From the NCBI RefSeq assembly GCF_000003605.2, contig NW_003120919.1, positions 384,976 to 424,573 of the forward strand: a stretch of DNA of 39,598 nucleotides, read 5' to 3'. Positions within the stretch are counted from its first letter, which is position 1, and every line of letters begins with the position of its first letter. Shown here in pieces: positions 11,061 through 19,960 of this stretch. The DNA is from Saccoglossus kowalevskii. Lineage: Eukaryota; Hemichordata; Enteropneusta; Harrimaniidae. Both the position numbers and the translations under genes were made by a program. A model generated the notes under the pieces. The model saw nothing but the letters and a program-made list of their open reading frames with translations, ran no database searches and was not told the DNA's origin.

Positions 11061-11728
11061 ACAAACTATCGCTAATTTCACCTTGCTTTGGCTACCAGCA
11101 ACCAAAGCCTCGCTGCCAACGGGAATGACAGAATCATTTTCAGTAACACTGAAACATGGTGCGCCATTAGTTTTTTGTGACATCGAATAACAAACAATTG
11201 CAACAAGCCGGTAGGTTGATTGGTGATTTACAACGCTAAACAAATCAGCTGTTGTCATGGTAATGATAGAGCACACACTCAAGCAAATTAGATATGAGAT
11301 ATGTCCGAGATTTTGAATCAAAGATTTTTATAAGGATATATTATGCCTGACGCTACGACCATCATATCAAATTTTCGCCCGTTGTCATGGCAGCAGCTAT
11401 TTTTAAAAAAATTTTCCACCTTTGTAGAGTGCAGGTGTACCTGCCTGTCAAGTTCTACCAATACTTCACTGGCGAAACGTTATTCCAAATTCAAAGTAAA
11501 ATTTTCCGGCAATGAAAAAACAACAAAAATGTTTACAACATTTTGGTTCACACTCTAGCTGAGTAGAATGAGATATGTCCACGGGTATTAATCTGAGTTT
11601 GTAAGAGAAGATACATTGGTGCGAAGGTACTAAAAAATCAATTTTGTATTTGCCATGGCAACGATGAGCCAATTTTTTTTCCAGATTTGAACACAATTAG
11701 CCGGGCCAAAAACAATCACAGAAGATTA
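11061..11728. other. Non-coding stretch between the pol fragment and the 66-bp array
   Basis: Only short frames without motifs. It may include upstream remains of the pol element, but nothing recognisable as protease or gag. Confidence 0.5.
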
Positions 11729-12652
11729 GTAGATTTACAACATTAGCCAAGTACAGTTATACAAAGGTCCGTCAGTGCATAGATGGCTAAGGTTGTAGAT
11801 TTACAAAATGAGTCAAGTACAGTTATACAAAGGTACGTCAGTGCATAGATGGCTAAGGTTGTAGATTTACAAAATGAGCCAAGTACAGTTATACAAAGGT
11901 ACGTCAGTGCATAGATGGCTAAGGTTGTAGATTTACAAAATGAGTCAAGTACAGTTATACAAAGGTACGTCAGTGCATAGATGGCTAAGGTTGTAGATTT
12001 ACAAAATGAGCCAAGTACAGTTATACAAAGGTACGTCAGTGCACAGATGGCTAAGGTTGTAGATTTACAAAATGAGCCAAGTACAGTTATTCAAAGGTAC
12101 GTCAGTGCACAGATGGCTAAGGCTGTAGATTTACAACATTAGCTAAGTACAGTTATACAAAGGTACGTCAGTGCATAGATGGCTAAGGTTGTAGAGTTAC
12201 AAAATGAGCCAAGTACAGTTATACAAAGGTACGTCAGTGCATAGATGACTAAGACTGTAGATTTACAAAATGAGTCAAGTACAGTTATACAAAGGTACGT
12301 CAGTGCATAGATGGCTAAGGCTGTAGATTTACAAAATGAGCCAAGTACAGTTATACAAAGGTACGTCAGTGCATAGATGGCTAAGGTTGTAGATTTACAA
12401 AATGAGCCAAGTACAGTTATACAAAGGTACGTCAGTGCATAGATGGCTAAGGTTGTAGATTTACAAAATGAGCCAAGTACAGTTATATAAAGGTACGTCA
12501 GCGAATAGATGGCTAAGGTTGTAGATTTACAAAATGAGCCAAGTACAGTTATACAAAGGTACGTCAGTGCATAGATGGCTAAGGCTGTAGATTTACAGCG
12601 TGAGTCAATTACTGTTATATAAAGAACATGAATGCAATGGTGGCTATATATT
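11729..12652. repeat. 66-bp minisatellite, about 14 units
   Basis: Units begin GTAGATTTACAAAATGAGYC and continue AAGTACAGTTATACAAAGGT, ACGTCAGTGCATAGATGGCT, AAGGTT. Start points fall at 11729, 11795, 11861, 11927 and every 66 bp through 12587, where the last unit decays. Almost every unit carries TACGTCAG (half-CRE core TGACGTA on the reverse strand). As 66 is divisible by three, a minus-strand frame stays open for 186 codons (22-residue repeats), which I read as a by-product. Confidence 0.95.
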
Positions 12653-13193
12653 TGCTGCGTGGATGCATGTATTATACATTGGAACGCACCATTGATCATG
12701 GTTACACTTGGTAATAATGCAATTGTTTAGAAAGAAATATGTAATAAACGAAACATACTCTATATTTCAGTGCATATAATTTCAAAATCGGGGTAGTTAA
12801 CAATTTTTCTTTTTCAGTCGCAATGTCTTGTCAATATAATTCGGTTTCCATTGAAATGATTGTGTGTTCTGTGTTGTGATTAAAACCAGTTGATTTTTTT
12901 TTTAAATTTGTTAAAATTAATAAAAGTGCTTACACCGTTGTTGGAAAGACGTATTGCAATGCTATAAAATATTTAAAATACGGTTAAAGTCGGCAATAAT
13001 TCTCATTAAACAATGTAATAGTATATGTAATGCTTTATTGTATAAACTATAATAAATAACATGAATTGTATCTGTTATCGATGTATGCAAATAGTAACGC
13101 CATTCTTCTTATCCCTCATTACATTCTCAGTCAATGCTATAAATCATCACAGCTCGTTATGGGCAACCAATCGCTGGAAAGACAAAAAAAACA
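12653..13193. other. Intergenic, AT-rich
   Basis: No supported gene. It lies downstream of the secreted-peptide gene on the minus strand. Confidence 0.5.
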
Positions 13194-13203
13194 TTTATTT
13201 ATT
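13194..13203 (-). terminator. Polyadenylation signals (AATAAATAAA) for the secreted-peptide gene
   Basis: TTTATTTATT on the plus strand gives two overlapping AATAAA hexamers on the minus strand, about 185 nt downstream of the stop codon at 13385. This is a normal 3' UTR length. Use of the site is inferred. Confidence 0.5.
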
Positions 13204-13384
13204 CATTCATTAATTTTGTCCATACTTACTAGTATATGCCAAGGAAGCTGCGACTTAATATAACCCGGTTACTATTAGTAGCGCCCGCTTTCAATGTAAA
13301 TTGATAAAACGAAAGAAGTTCAATAAGTCAATATTTTTTGGATCTGCAGTCGCCTGCCAACATGGTAAACATATTAAAACTGAG

Positions 13385-15711
13385 TTAACACTGACCACCG
13401 CATGGCGGACAATTGCTGTTGCTATGGCAATTGTAACAGCCACAACCTGCTGGAATCGGTCCACCGCCGTACATTTTAATTGCAATGTCAGAGTCAGTGC
13501 CATCTAAGTCAAGGTTAATATTCATCTTGTACGCGACATCCCCTACACAATATAATAGATGACGAATCATTAGAACAATACCACCACCACAAAAAACAAC
13601 AACAACAATAACCACTCCGAAAATTATCCGATAATCGCAAATTCAGACAAATGCTTTGTCCAAGATTTACACAGATGTAACCCGCCTAATTTCACTGGCG
13701 CTCTCCGGCAAAGAGTTGTTTGTTATCACTGTTGCTGGTGATTGTCAGACACGGTCAGATAGGTTACTATTATTTAAGTAGATGTGATGAACCCAGATAA
13801 AGATGCAGGTAGAGTGAGTATACGAATTACATGAGTGGACGAAACAACGAGCAATCATCAACATAAGATCAACACTGTGTTAAATATTAAACATCAGATC
13901 AACACTACGCGAACAACTCCAGTCGTCAGTCTTATACGGGATTCGAGCACAGACCTTTCAGTATGCTACACTAATATGCAAATTGGGTATTTTCGACGAT
14001 TAGCCACGTGGTTCCCAGCACACAGTCTTTCAAATGACATTATACGGATCTGCCATGGGGAAAAGGCTCACAAACATTCAAACGAATTAATTCAGAGAAA
14101 GTGAAATAGATGGAACTCCAAAGTTACCACTTTTAAATTGGATCCATAGAACAAATAAAACTAGAGTGAGTATAAATTGGAGAAACAAAACATCAATCAA
14201 CAACCGTATGTGAAAAAATCGAATCCAAAATCCTCAATGTGCCAGACTAGTAAATCAATCGATGGCGACATAGTGTTGATCATAGCTTTAATTTTAATAA
14301 CTGAATTTCCAATCAAATCAAACGTGTTTTGATTGACTTAGTGAGCTTCAATAACTGAATCTCCAATCAAATTAAATGTGTGTTGATGGACCTAGTGTTG
14401 ATCATAGCTTTAATTTTAAAAACTGCATCTCCAATCAAATTAAATGTGTGTTGATTGACCTGGTGTTGATCATAGCTTTAATTTCAATAACTGAAACAAT
14501 GACATTTATGTTTATTGACCAAGTATTGATCACAGCTTCAATAACTGAATATCCAAAAAAAATCAAATGTGTATTTATTGACATAGTGTTGCTCATAGCC
14601 TCGATATAGGAAAGTGTTGATTGGTCTAGTGCTACTTTTAGCTTTAATTGTGTTTTTCATTTCAATACATTACGTGATGGGCAGCAATATATTAGCAGAA
14701 ACGTCAGATATTAATGAAGAGTGCGTAAGCAGTGGAAGATACCATGGTAACAAGGCTAACACAAATTAAATTTAGTCAATAGGAAAAGTTTGTTAAGAAG
14801 ATTGTCATTATGACTATTTTGCCATCAATTGGATGTATAGTTGGGTGTGTTTTGTTTTGTTTTATCATTTGGTTCAATCTTGTTGTTTCATGTCAGTGTC
14901 TACTTCAATACATCCCATCCAATGTCGTCTGTTTGTATGTTATTACACAACACGTTATGTGTTTGTATATGATTTTTAATTTGCCCTAGAATTTGGCAGG
15001 GGAGGTTGTAACCTTTTGCAGTGAGAACCAATGTGACTGACCTGCCCACGGGGTTCTAAAGGTTGTTTTTTTCTAAATTACATGTTCAATAAATGTTAGG
15101 GTTTTTGTTTTATTTTACCTGTGAATCAAAAATCACTGTAAACCCTGTATTTTTACTGGCATTAAATTTCACAATTGTGATATTGTGTGCATTTCACATG
15201 GTTTTAAATTCACAAATTTACCATAGTATAATGAGTTGTATTGTAATTTTGACATATTCTTGTGAATTTAATCCAACGAAGTTTACACCCAGTGAATAAA
15301 TAATATATTCACAGTAATCATAATCACGATTGTACAAATTTGAAGCATGCCCTCAAGCGACATGACGCTCCAGTGTTTTTAGTGTCTCTAAGAGACGCCG
15401 TTCGATTGGTCAATGACCTATATCATGCTTTAAAGCTTTACCATCAACAAAACAGGGTTGTCTATTGCACAACATTTTTTTAACAACCGGTAACGTCATT
15501 TTTTACGTCACGGAATAGTTGTGTCGCTAGAGGGCGATTTATATGAACATGTATTAATTATGATTGAAACAAAGCAGTAAATATGTTGACGCCTTATAAT
15601 TATTGATGAACCCAAAAAAAACACCTCCCGCGCTTTGACAATCGAGGCGTACTTACCTAAAGTTCGTCCAGTCAAAGCACATACGAAAGCTACAACCATT
15701 AACAATCTCAT
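13385..15711 (-). CDS. Two-exon gene for a 70-residue secreted cysteine-rich peptide
   Basis: Exon 1 (15711 to 15657, 55 nt) encodes MRLLMVVAFVCALTGRTL, a typical signal peptide, and ends at the consensus donor TTTAG|GTAAGTAC. Exon 2 (13542 to 13385, 158 nt) starts after the acceptor TTATATTGTGTAG. Both junctions are phase 1, and joining them gives a continuous 71-codon frame including the TAA. The mature part, probably from about residue 20, begins DVAYKMNINLDLDGTDSDIA, is acidic, then has a GGGPIP hinge and ends in a compact six-Cys tail (Cys 52, 54, 57, 63, 66, 70; pattern CxCx2Cx5Cx2Cx3C, including CPPC). An exon boundary at the signal-peptide end is common for secreted peptides. I recognise no family; CxC and CxxC spacing allows disulfides or metal binding. 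TTTTTTATAG|AGACC just before the ATG could be an acceptor, implying a further 5' UTR exon. Confidence 0.72.
14274..14650. repeat. Degenerate tandem repeat, unit about 55-68 bp, six copies
   Basis: Copies share TGTTGATCATAGCTTTAATT, AATAACTGAATCTCCAATCAAA and ATGTGTGTTGATTGAC. Clear starts lie at 14274, 14396 and 14464, with shortened or decayed copies from about 14341, 14523 and 14587. It lies wholly inside the intron of the secreted-peptide gene. Confidence 0.85.
15110..15300. repeat. Dispersed repeat, copy 1 (CpG-decayed)
   Basis: Shares TTTTTACTGGC, TTAATTTCAC or TAAATTTCAC, AATGAGTTRTATTG, ACATATTC and TTCACAGTA, in the same order, with 26110-26280. Several TTCACAAATTT and TTGTGAATTT pieces look like TTCGCGAATTT after CpG loss. 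Ends are not defined. Confidence 0.6.
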
Positions 15712-15740
15712 GATGGTCTCTATAAAAAATAATTATGCTG

Positions 15741-16440
15741 CCGTCATCGGTTTTGTTGTACGTACGAATGAGTAGTAGTGTTTGAATCTGTGCGTTACAG
15801 AACACATGGGGGAAGCTGACGTCATCGGTTTTGTTTTACGTACGAATGAGTAGTATGTTTGAATCTGTGCGTTACAGAACACATGGGGGAAGCTGACGTC
15901 ATCGGTTTTGTTTTACGTACGAATGAGTAGTAGTGTTTGAATCTGTGCGTTACAGAACACATGGGGGAAGCTGGCGTCATCGGTTTTGTTTTACGTACGA
16001 ATGAGTAGTAGTGTTTGAATCTGTGCGTTACAGAACACATGGGGGAAGCTGACGTCATCGGTTTTGTTTTACGTACGAATGAGTAGTAGTGTTTGAATCT
16101 GTGCGTTACAGAACACATGGGGGAAGCTGACGTCATCGGTTTTGTTGTACGTACGAATGAGTAGTAGTGAGTGAACCTGTGCGTTACAGAAAACATGGGG
16201 GAAGCTGACGTCATCGGTTTTGTTGTACGTACGAATGAGTAGTAGTGAGTGAACCCGTGCGTTACAGAAAACATAGGGGAAGCTGACGTCATCGGTTTTG
16301 TTGTACGTACGAATGAGTAGTAGTGAGTGAACCCGTGCGTTACAGAAAACATGGGGGAAGCTGACGTCATCTGTTTTGTTGTACGTACGAATGAGTAGTA
16401 GTGAGTGAACCCGTGCGTTGCAGAAAACATGTTGCATGGC
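15741..16440. repeat. 78-bp minisatellite, nine units, at the 5' end of the secreted-peptide gene
   Basis: The motif TCATCGGTTTTGTT starts at 15744, 15822, 15899, 15977, 16055, 16133, 16211, 16289 and (as TCATCTG) 16367, giving an exact 78-bp period with a single 1-bp deletion. Two sub-types exist: units nearer the gene carry TGTTTGAATCTGTGCG, distal ones GAGTGAACCYGTGCG. The first unit starts about 30 bases upstream of the ATG at 15711. Two minus-strand frames stay open (26-residue repeats) because 78 is divisible by three. Confidence 0.95.
15817..16369. promoter_or_regulatory. Array of seven perfect CRE sites (TGACGTCA) at 78-bp spacing
   Basis: TGACGTCA occurs at 15817, 15894, 16050, 16128, 16206, 16284 and 16362. 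The unit at 15972 has TGGCGTCA, and the unit nearest the gene has CCGTCA only. The 8-bp palindrome is the full consensus for CREB/ATF bZIP factors. TACGTACGAATGAGTAG in each unit adds a second palindrome and an AP-1-like half site. Position upstream of the signal-peptide exon suggests a regulatory role; this is inferred. Confidence 0.6.
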
Positions 16441-16452
16441 GACTGAAATCAA

Positions 16453-16878
16453 GTTACGTACGTTAGGTGTTGAAGGTAAACAAAATAACCATTTTCAGAA
16501 AAATGGTATAAAAATATAATGAAATATATATATCTTGTATCAGATTGATGTTGCAATCATTTTACTTCCATGGAATGCAAATTTAATGCGTTACAATTGT
16601 CACTCAGCGTCGTGTTTTTTATAGGCTCATACTCGACGTATACAACGCGTGTAAAATACATTGTTTGTTTACATGAAATTTGAACAGGCGCTGCACGACG
16701 AGTGTAGTGCTTTATAAGTGCATTCGTTAATCCGTCAAAAAGTAACGAGTGTATTTGATCACCCTATTGAAGGGTTATGTGTATAATATGCTTTCGTTAT
16801 AATCAATTTACAGTCGCAAATAGTTTAAAAAGTGTGGCTGGTTGTGGAAAAGGTACGATAACATAAACCACGTGTTTA
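16453..16878. other. Gap upstream of the 78-bp array
   Basis: On the minus strand TATATATATTTC and TTTTTATACC occur near 16515-16540 and could serve as distal promoter elements for transcription across the array. Nothing else is recognised. Confidence 0.35.
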
Positions 16879-17073
16879 TTACTTATTTCTAAAATCTACA
16901 ACAACGACCTGTTTCATCTCCCAAATTACATCGATTGCGAGCTCGATGTTAACATTGTTCCCAACAAACCCGCACATGCGCGAGGCCGTGTCTTTTAATT
17001 CGGTAAAACGCATGACGGAAAACGCCCAGTCACAGTTGGCGGAGGAAGTGGCAACAAATATAGGGTCGATCAT
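16879..17073 (-). CDS. Unrecognised 64-residue ORF with coding-like codon use
   Basis: The frame starts MIDPIFVATSSANCDWAFSV, is preceded by an in-frame TAA 9 nt upstream, and ends DFRNK-TAA, with AATAAA overlapping the stop (16880-16875). Many codons end in G or C (GCC, TCC, GAC, ACG, CGC) in an otherwise AT-rich area, which favours real or recently decayed coding sequence. Predicted content is mixed alpha/beta with no signal peptide or membrane segment. It is divergent from the small plus-strand ORF at 17273, 199 bp away. No family recognised; it could be a fragment of a transposon or a truncated gene copy. Confidence 0.38.
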   Translation of the reverse strand: MIDPIFVATSSANCDWAFSVMRFTELKDTASRMCGFVGNNVNIELAIDVIWEMKQVVVVDFRNK

Positions 17074-17272
17074 TTTAAATTACTTGAGTGGCTGAAAAAT
17101 TTGTTCCAAAAAATGCGAGCTAGATACCGAGAGAAAAAATGCATGCAATGTGTTACGGGGAAGAAATGTTAGAACATTTAAGAAAAAGTAAAAATGTACC
17201 GAAAAGACACGGCTGAAAAAATGCTCAAGTTGACAAATAAGTACACCGAATTATACCCATGCCCAAACAAAC

Positions 17273-17443
17273 ATGGCTTTTTTAAAAGACTTTAAAGGTG
17301 TACATTTTCAAGAAAATGAATCATTCGAAGTACCAAAACACCAAAATCAAACCCTATTTGCGAGGGGAGTCCCAGGAACTCTGAACGTCATGTATACTGG
17401 GATTCATATTCGCCCCGGAGATTCACCGGCGTGTTCGCTGTAG
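17273..17443 (+). CDS. Unrecognised 56-residue ORF
   Basis: ATG in a good context (AACAAACATGGCT) opens MAFLKDFKGVHFQENESFEV and closes PGDSPACSL-TAG. It has no signal peptide or membrane segment and resembles no family I know. Downstream, 17441-17750 carries scattered GACTAG and TTCGCC-GGAG-TTCAC repeats, so the block may be an old mobile element. Confidence 0.3.
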   Translation: MAFLKDFKGVHFQENESFEVPKHQNQTLFARGVPGTLNVMYTGIHIRPGDSPACSL

Positions 17444-17895
17444 ACTAGATGCCGTCTATTATCGTGAGACTTTGAAATATCTGCGACAAATAGACTAGTG
17501 AATCGGTCTGGAGGGCTGTGGGCGGGTCAATCTGCGCATGCGAGTTCCCATGGTAATTTACGGAAGTCGTGCAGACAACCAATCAGTGATGACACAGACT
17601 TGTGTGCCGTCTACGTATTTTATTTTCGTAGCGATTCACCAGACCATTCTCGAGAACAGTGCATGGGAAGGGTACTCCGAATGGCTGAATTCCAGACTAG
17701 TTTCGCCAGGGAGGTTCACAAAAGAAATTAAGACATAATGATTGAAAAATAACATTATTTCGTTTTGTTTTCGAATCTTAATAATGTTAAACAATGTAGG
17801 CATACAATTGCTAGATAGGTTGACACAAAACAATAGACAATAATACTATGATATCAGAGCATTAGAGAACGCATGTAATCTCGGCAAATAGGAGC

Positions 17896-18114
17896 ATGAT
17901 TTGTAGTAATAATATATTAGTACACACTTGTTTGACGTACTATTGGTGGTTGTCTTTACTTTATATACACAACGTTTGGTACAAAAGGCGTCAAATCGAC
18001 GATTTTACCCCGAATTCGAATACGAACAAGTCAAAACTACAAAATGATGATGAAAATGACTTTACAAGATATGGAATCACACTTACCAATCAAGACAACT
18101 TGGAACTTTCAAAG
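17896..18114 (+). CDS. Possible exon with membrane segment and acidic/Asn-rich tail, ending at GTAAGA
   Basis: From ATG 17896 the frame gives a hydrophobic stretch (CLTYYWWLSLLYI), a basic stop-transfer-like KRRQ, then a polar Asn/Asp-rich segment ending NQDNLELSK. At 18115 the sequence AAA|GTAAGAG fits a donor that would remove the TAA otherwise read there. The topology resembles the junction of a membrane anchor and a cytoplasmic tail. No acceptor or partner exon was assigned, and codon use is not distinctive. Confidence 0.25.
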
Positions 18115-18115
18115 T

Positions 18116-18721
18116 AAGAGCGTGAAAAATGCTTTTGTAATGTGGTCAATTTAAAACGGGTATTTATACGGTAGAAGCGCGTGACAGATCGTTACACTCG
18201 TGTGAATATTATAGCCTTCAAATTGCACATAAACAGCACTTTCTATTAACTGAGGCCATTCGTGCAGGTAATATAGCGCACAACGTTTTAAAAAGTAATT
18301 TAATTTACTTCAACCCCGTAATCGATCAGTGTTAAGAACGACCAATTAACCCCTATTTTCCATTGGAAACACGTCCATTGTTTGGAAAACTCTTTATTTT
18401 ATGAAAGATTGACTTTGGCCCTCAAAAGGTTTACATTATTGCCGACTGTGTATCACAACGTCCTTACTTAAATTTAAGACAAACTGTTTGACATTGCCAA
18501 TAGGACAAGTTATTTGAAATTGTTTTTTTATCGCCATAAAGTTAATTGAAATAGTGTTTATTCGTGTGCCCCGGGATTTAAATTTTTGGGCGAATAACAC
18601 CCAAATACAATAAGGACGTGCAATAAGCTATTAAAAACGATGTAATATGTAAAATAAACCAAATGTTATAAACGTTTTAAAACTTTACATATGTACAACA
18701 TAAATCCAAAGCCGTTTCAAG
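18116..18721. other. Non-coding stretch before the MITE
   Basis: AT-rich; no gene or repeat recognised. Confidence 0.5.
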
Positions 18722-19014
18722 TTAAAGGGCAGTAGTCGTCGCGCCACGCATGCGCGAGATATATGGGTCTCATATAAACAAAGATGGCGACTTTGACTGT
18801 TGGGCAGATCAACGAGTACAAACTGAGACGCTATCAAGCTTTAATTAGGTATTTTTTAGGTGATAGAAAAGTATCGAATGAGTCACCAGCAGTAATTAGT
18901 GAAAGTCGCCCCATCTTGTGATTTTCAATAGAAGAGCGCATTGGATTGTGGAAAAATTAATGTTTATCAACACAAATGTCGCACATGCGCGGCGCGACGA
19001 CCAACGCCCTTTAA
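18722..19014. mobile_element. TTAA-flanked MITE (family B), 293 bp
   Basis: Both ends read TTAAAGGGC inward. The left end (18722-18757) and the reverse complement of the right end (18979-19014) match at about 31 of 36 positions, including GTCGTCGCGCC and GCATGYGCGA. A 4-bp TTAA duplication with purine-rich AGGG termini fits the Kolobok superfamily better than piggyBac, whose termini usually begin with C. Inside lies a short ORF (18784-18921). No transposase is present, so the element is non-autonomous. Confidence 0.82.
18784..18921 (+). CDS. 45-residue ORF inside the family B MITE
   Basis: AAGATGGCG opens MATLTVGQINEYKLRRYQAL and continues to PIL-TGA. The first 25 codons read like genuine protein, and the pattern loosely recalls the start of a SAP-type helix-turn-helix, but this is a weak impression. 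It may be the 5' remnant of the autonomous element's coding region or a captured host exon; ATTAG|GTATTT at 18845-18854 could be a donor. Confidence 0.3.
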   Translation: MATLTVGQINEYKLRRYQALIRYFLGDRKVSNESPAVISESRPIL

Positions 19015-19239
19015 ATGTTCTAGAACTACTTATAAGGGGCTGGGAATACACCTTTGTAATTGTCACTGAAATATCATTGAGCAATATCTGTAAATAGTGA
19101 TTTTATAATTTAAAATAACAAAAATAAATCGAACTGAATCGTTTTGTTGAATAACTGGTGTACAGTTATCATGTACGTTAACATATAATGATCATGACAT
19201 CAAAGATTTCGTGACATTGCGTGGAACTAATTTTTACTG

Positions 19240-19404
19240 TTAAAGCGGCGGAGTCGTCACCTGCGCATGCGTCAGACGGCCATAGCGTGTCATTGTTTAC
19301 AAACAAGCGTCTACCCATGAGCCTCTGCGTTTTTAGCGTGCGTTGTTATCGTCGCTTGGGACTCAATTCCCGGGAGTGCGCATGTGACGATCCTCCCGCT
19401 TTAA
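19240..19404 (+). mobile_element. TTAA-flanked MITE (family A), 165 bp, intact copy
   Basis: The left end TTAAAGCGGCGGAGTCGTCAC and the reverse complement of the right end, TTAAAGCGGGAGGATCGTCAC, form an inverted repeat of roughly 28 bp continuing into TGCGCA. TTAA is present at both edges (19240-19243, 19401-19404). Related copies lie at 1-96 and 32692-32829. Family B shares the TTAAAG-start, GTCGTC and GCGCATGCGC features, so both probably depended on the same transposase. Confidence 0.85.
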
Positions 19405-19609
19405 GTATAGATGAGTGTCAAGTCGTGTCACGCTATGCTACATGTTTCTAATGGGACAGTCCATTCTGTACTGAACATGTATGACATGAAAGTAATTAAT
19501 ATGCTCATTCACGAATGTTTATTTACTGAATATACAGTGTGTGGCACAAAGTCGAGGCTTTGCTTGTGAACATTGCGAATCCCGGTCATCAGCTGTCATT
19601 CAAATTCAA

Positions 19610-19960
19610 ATATTTAATAGTGTTTGGTTAATAGCTAAACATTGTCGACATCAGACTCATGATCGGTAGACCCAAGTTCAAATCCTACCTTAGGCTGAAC
19701 ATCAAAGGGTCGACCCCTACCCTGGGTTAGTGTGCCACAGACTCAATGATAGTGCCAATTTCACTGGCCGAGATTCATTCACTAACGAATGTGACCTTGG
19801 TTAAGGTCAGCAGGTGCTTGTGTTCGACCGAGCCTGGTTGACGCCAGGATAGCGCATTAAAATTGCCATTTGATAGAGATATGGCCACACAGCCCTGTCA
19901 TGTAATCCTTAACATGAATATGACTTCTGTGGCAAAATGCACTAGCATCAGGAGAAACAA
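19610..19960 (+). mobile_element. tRNA-derived SINE-like element
   Basis: The head (about 19615-19690) looks like a decayed tRNA: GTTTGGTTAATAGC as an A-box region, CATCAGACTCATGATCGG as an anticodon-arm-like region (CAT at the anticodon position), then CAAGTTCAAATCCTACC, a close match to the RNA polymerase III B box. A non-tRNA body follows to about 19900 or beyond, with no coding frame. No poly-A tail or target duplication was defined, so the ends are approximate. A tRNA pseudogene is the alternative; the structured body favours a SINE. Confidence 0.6.

Larger units (their letters stand above)
13543..15656 (-). other. Intron of the secreted-peptide gene (2114 bp, phase 1)
   Basis: Bounded by GT (15656-15655) and AG (13544-13543) on the minus strand. 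It holds the 68-bp tandem repeat (14274-14650), a dispersed repeat copy (15110-15300), and CAA/CCA simple repeats just upstream of the acceptor (13579-13613). No further exon was identified inside it. Confidence 0.65.

Noticed and set aside
12139-12699. 186-codon minus-strand ORF of 22-residue repeats
   Set aside because: By-product of the 66-bp minisatellite; hydrophobic repeat with no start context or conserved domain.
11729-16440. CRISPR-like array interpretation of the regular repeats
   Set aside because: The units are contiguous near-identical repeats without distinct spacers, in a eukaryotic context.
15822-16452. Minus-strand ORFs of 202 and 127 codons with 26-residue repeats
   Set aside because: Both follow from a 78-bp tandem repeat whose length is divisible by three; two frames open at once and no signal peptide or codon bias argue against a real protein.
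18722-19404. piggyBac origin for the TTAA-flanked MITEs
   Set aside because: TTAA is shared, but the termini start AGGG or AGCG rather than the C-rich start usual for piggyBac; Kolobok-type is the better fit, though not proven.
19642-19690. Functional tRNA gene
   Set aside because: The acceptor stem does not pair, the A box is degenerate and the sequence continues into a SINE-like body.
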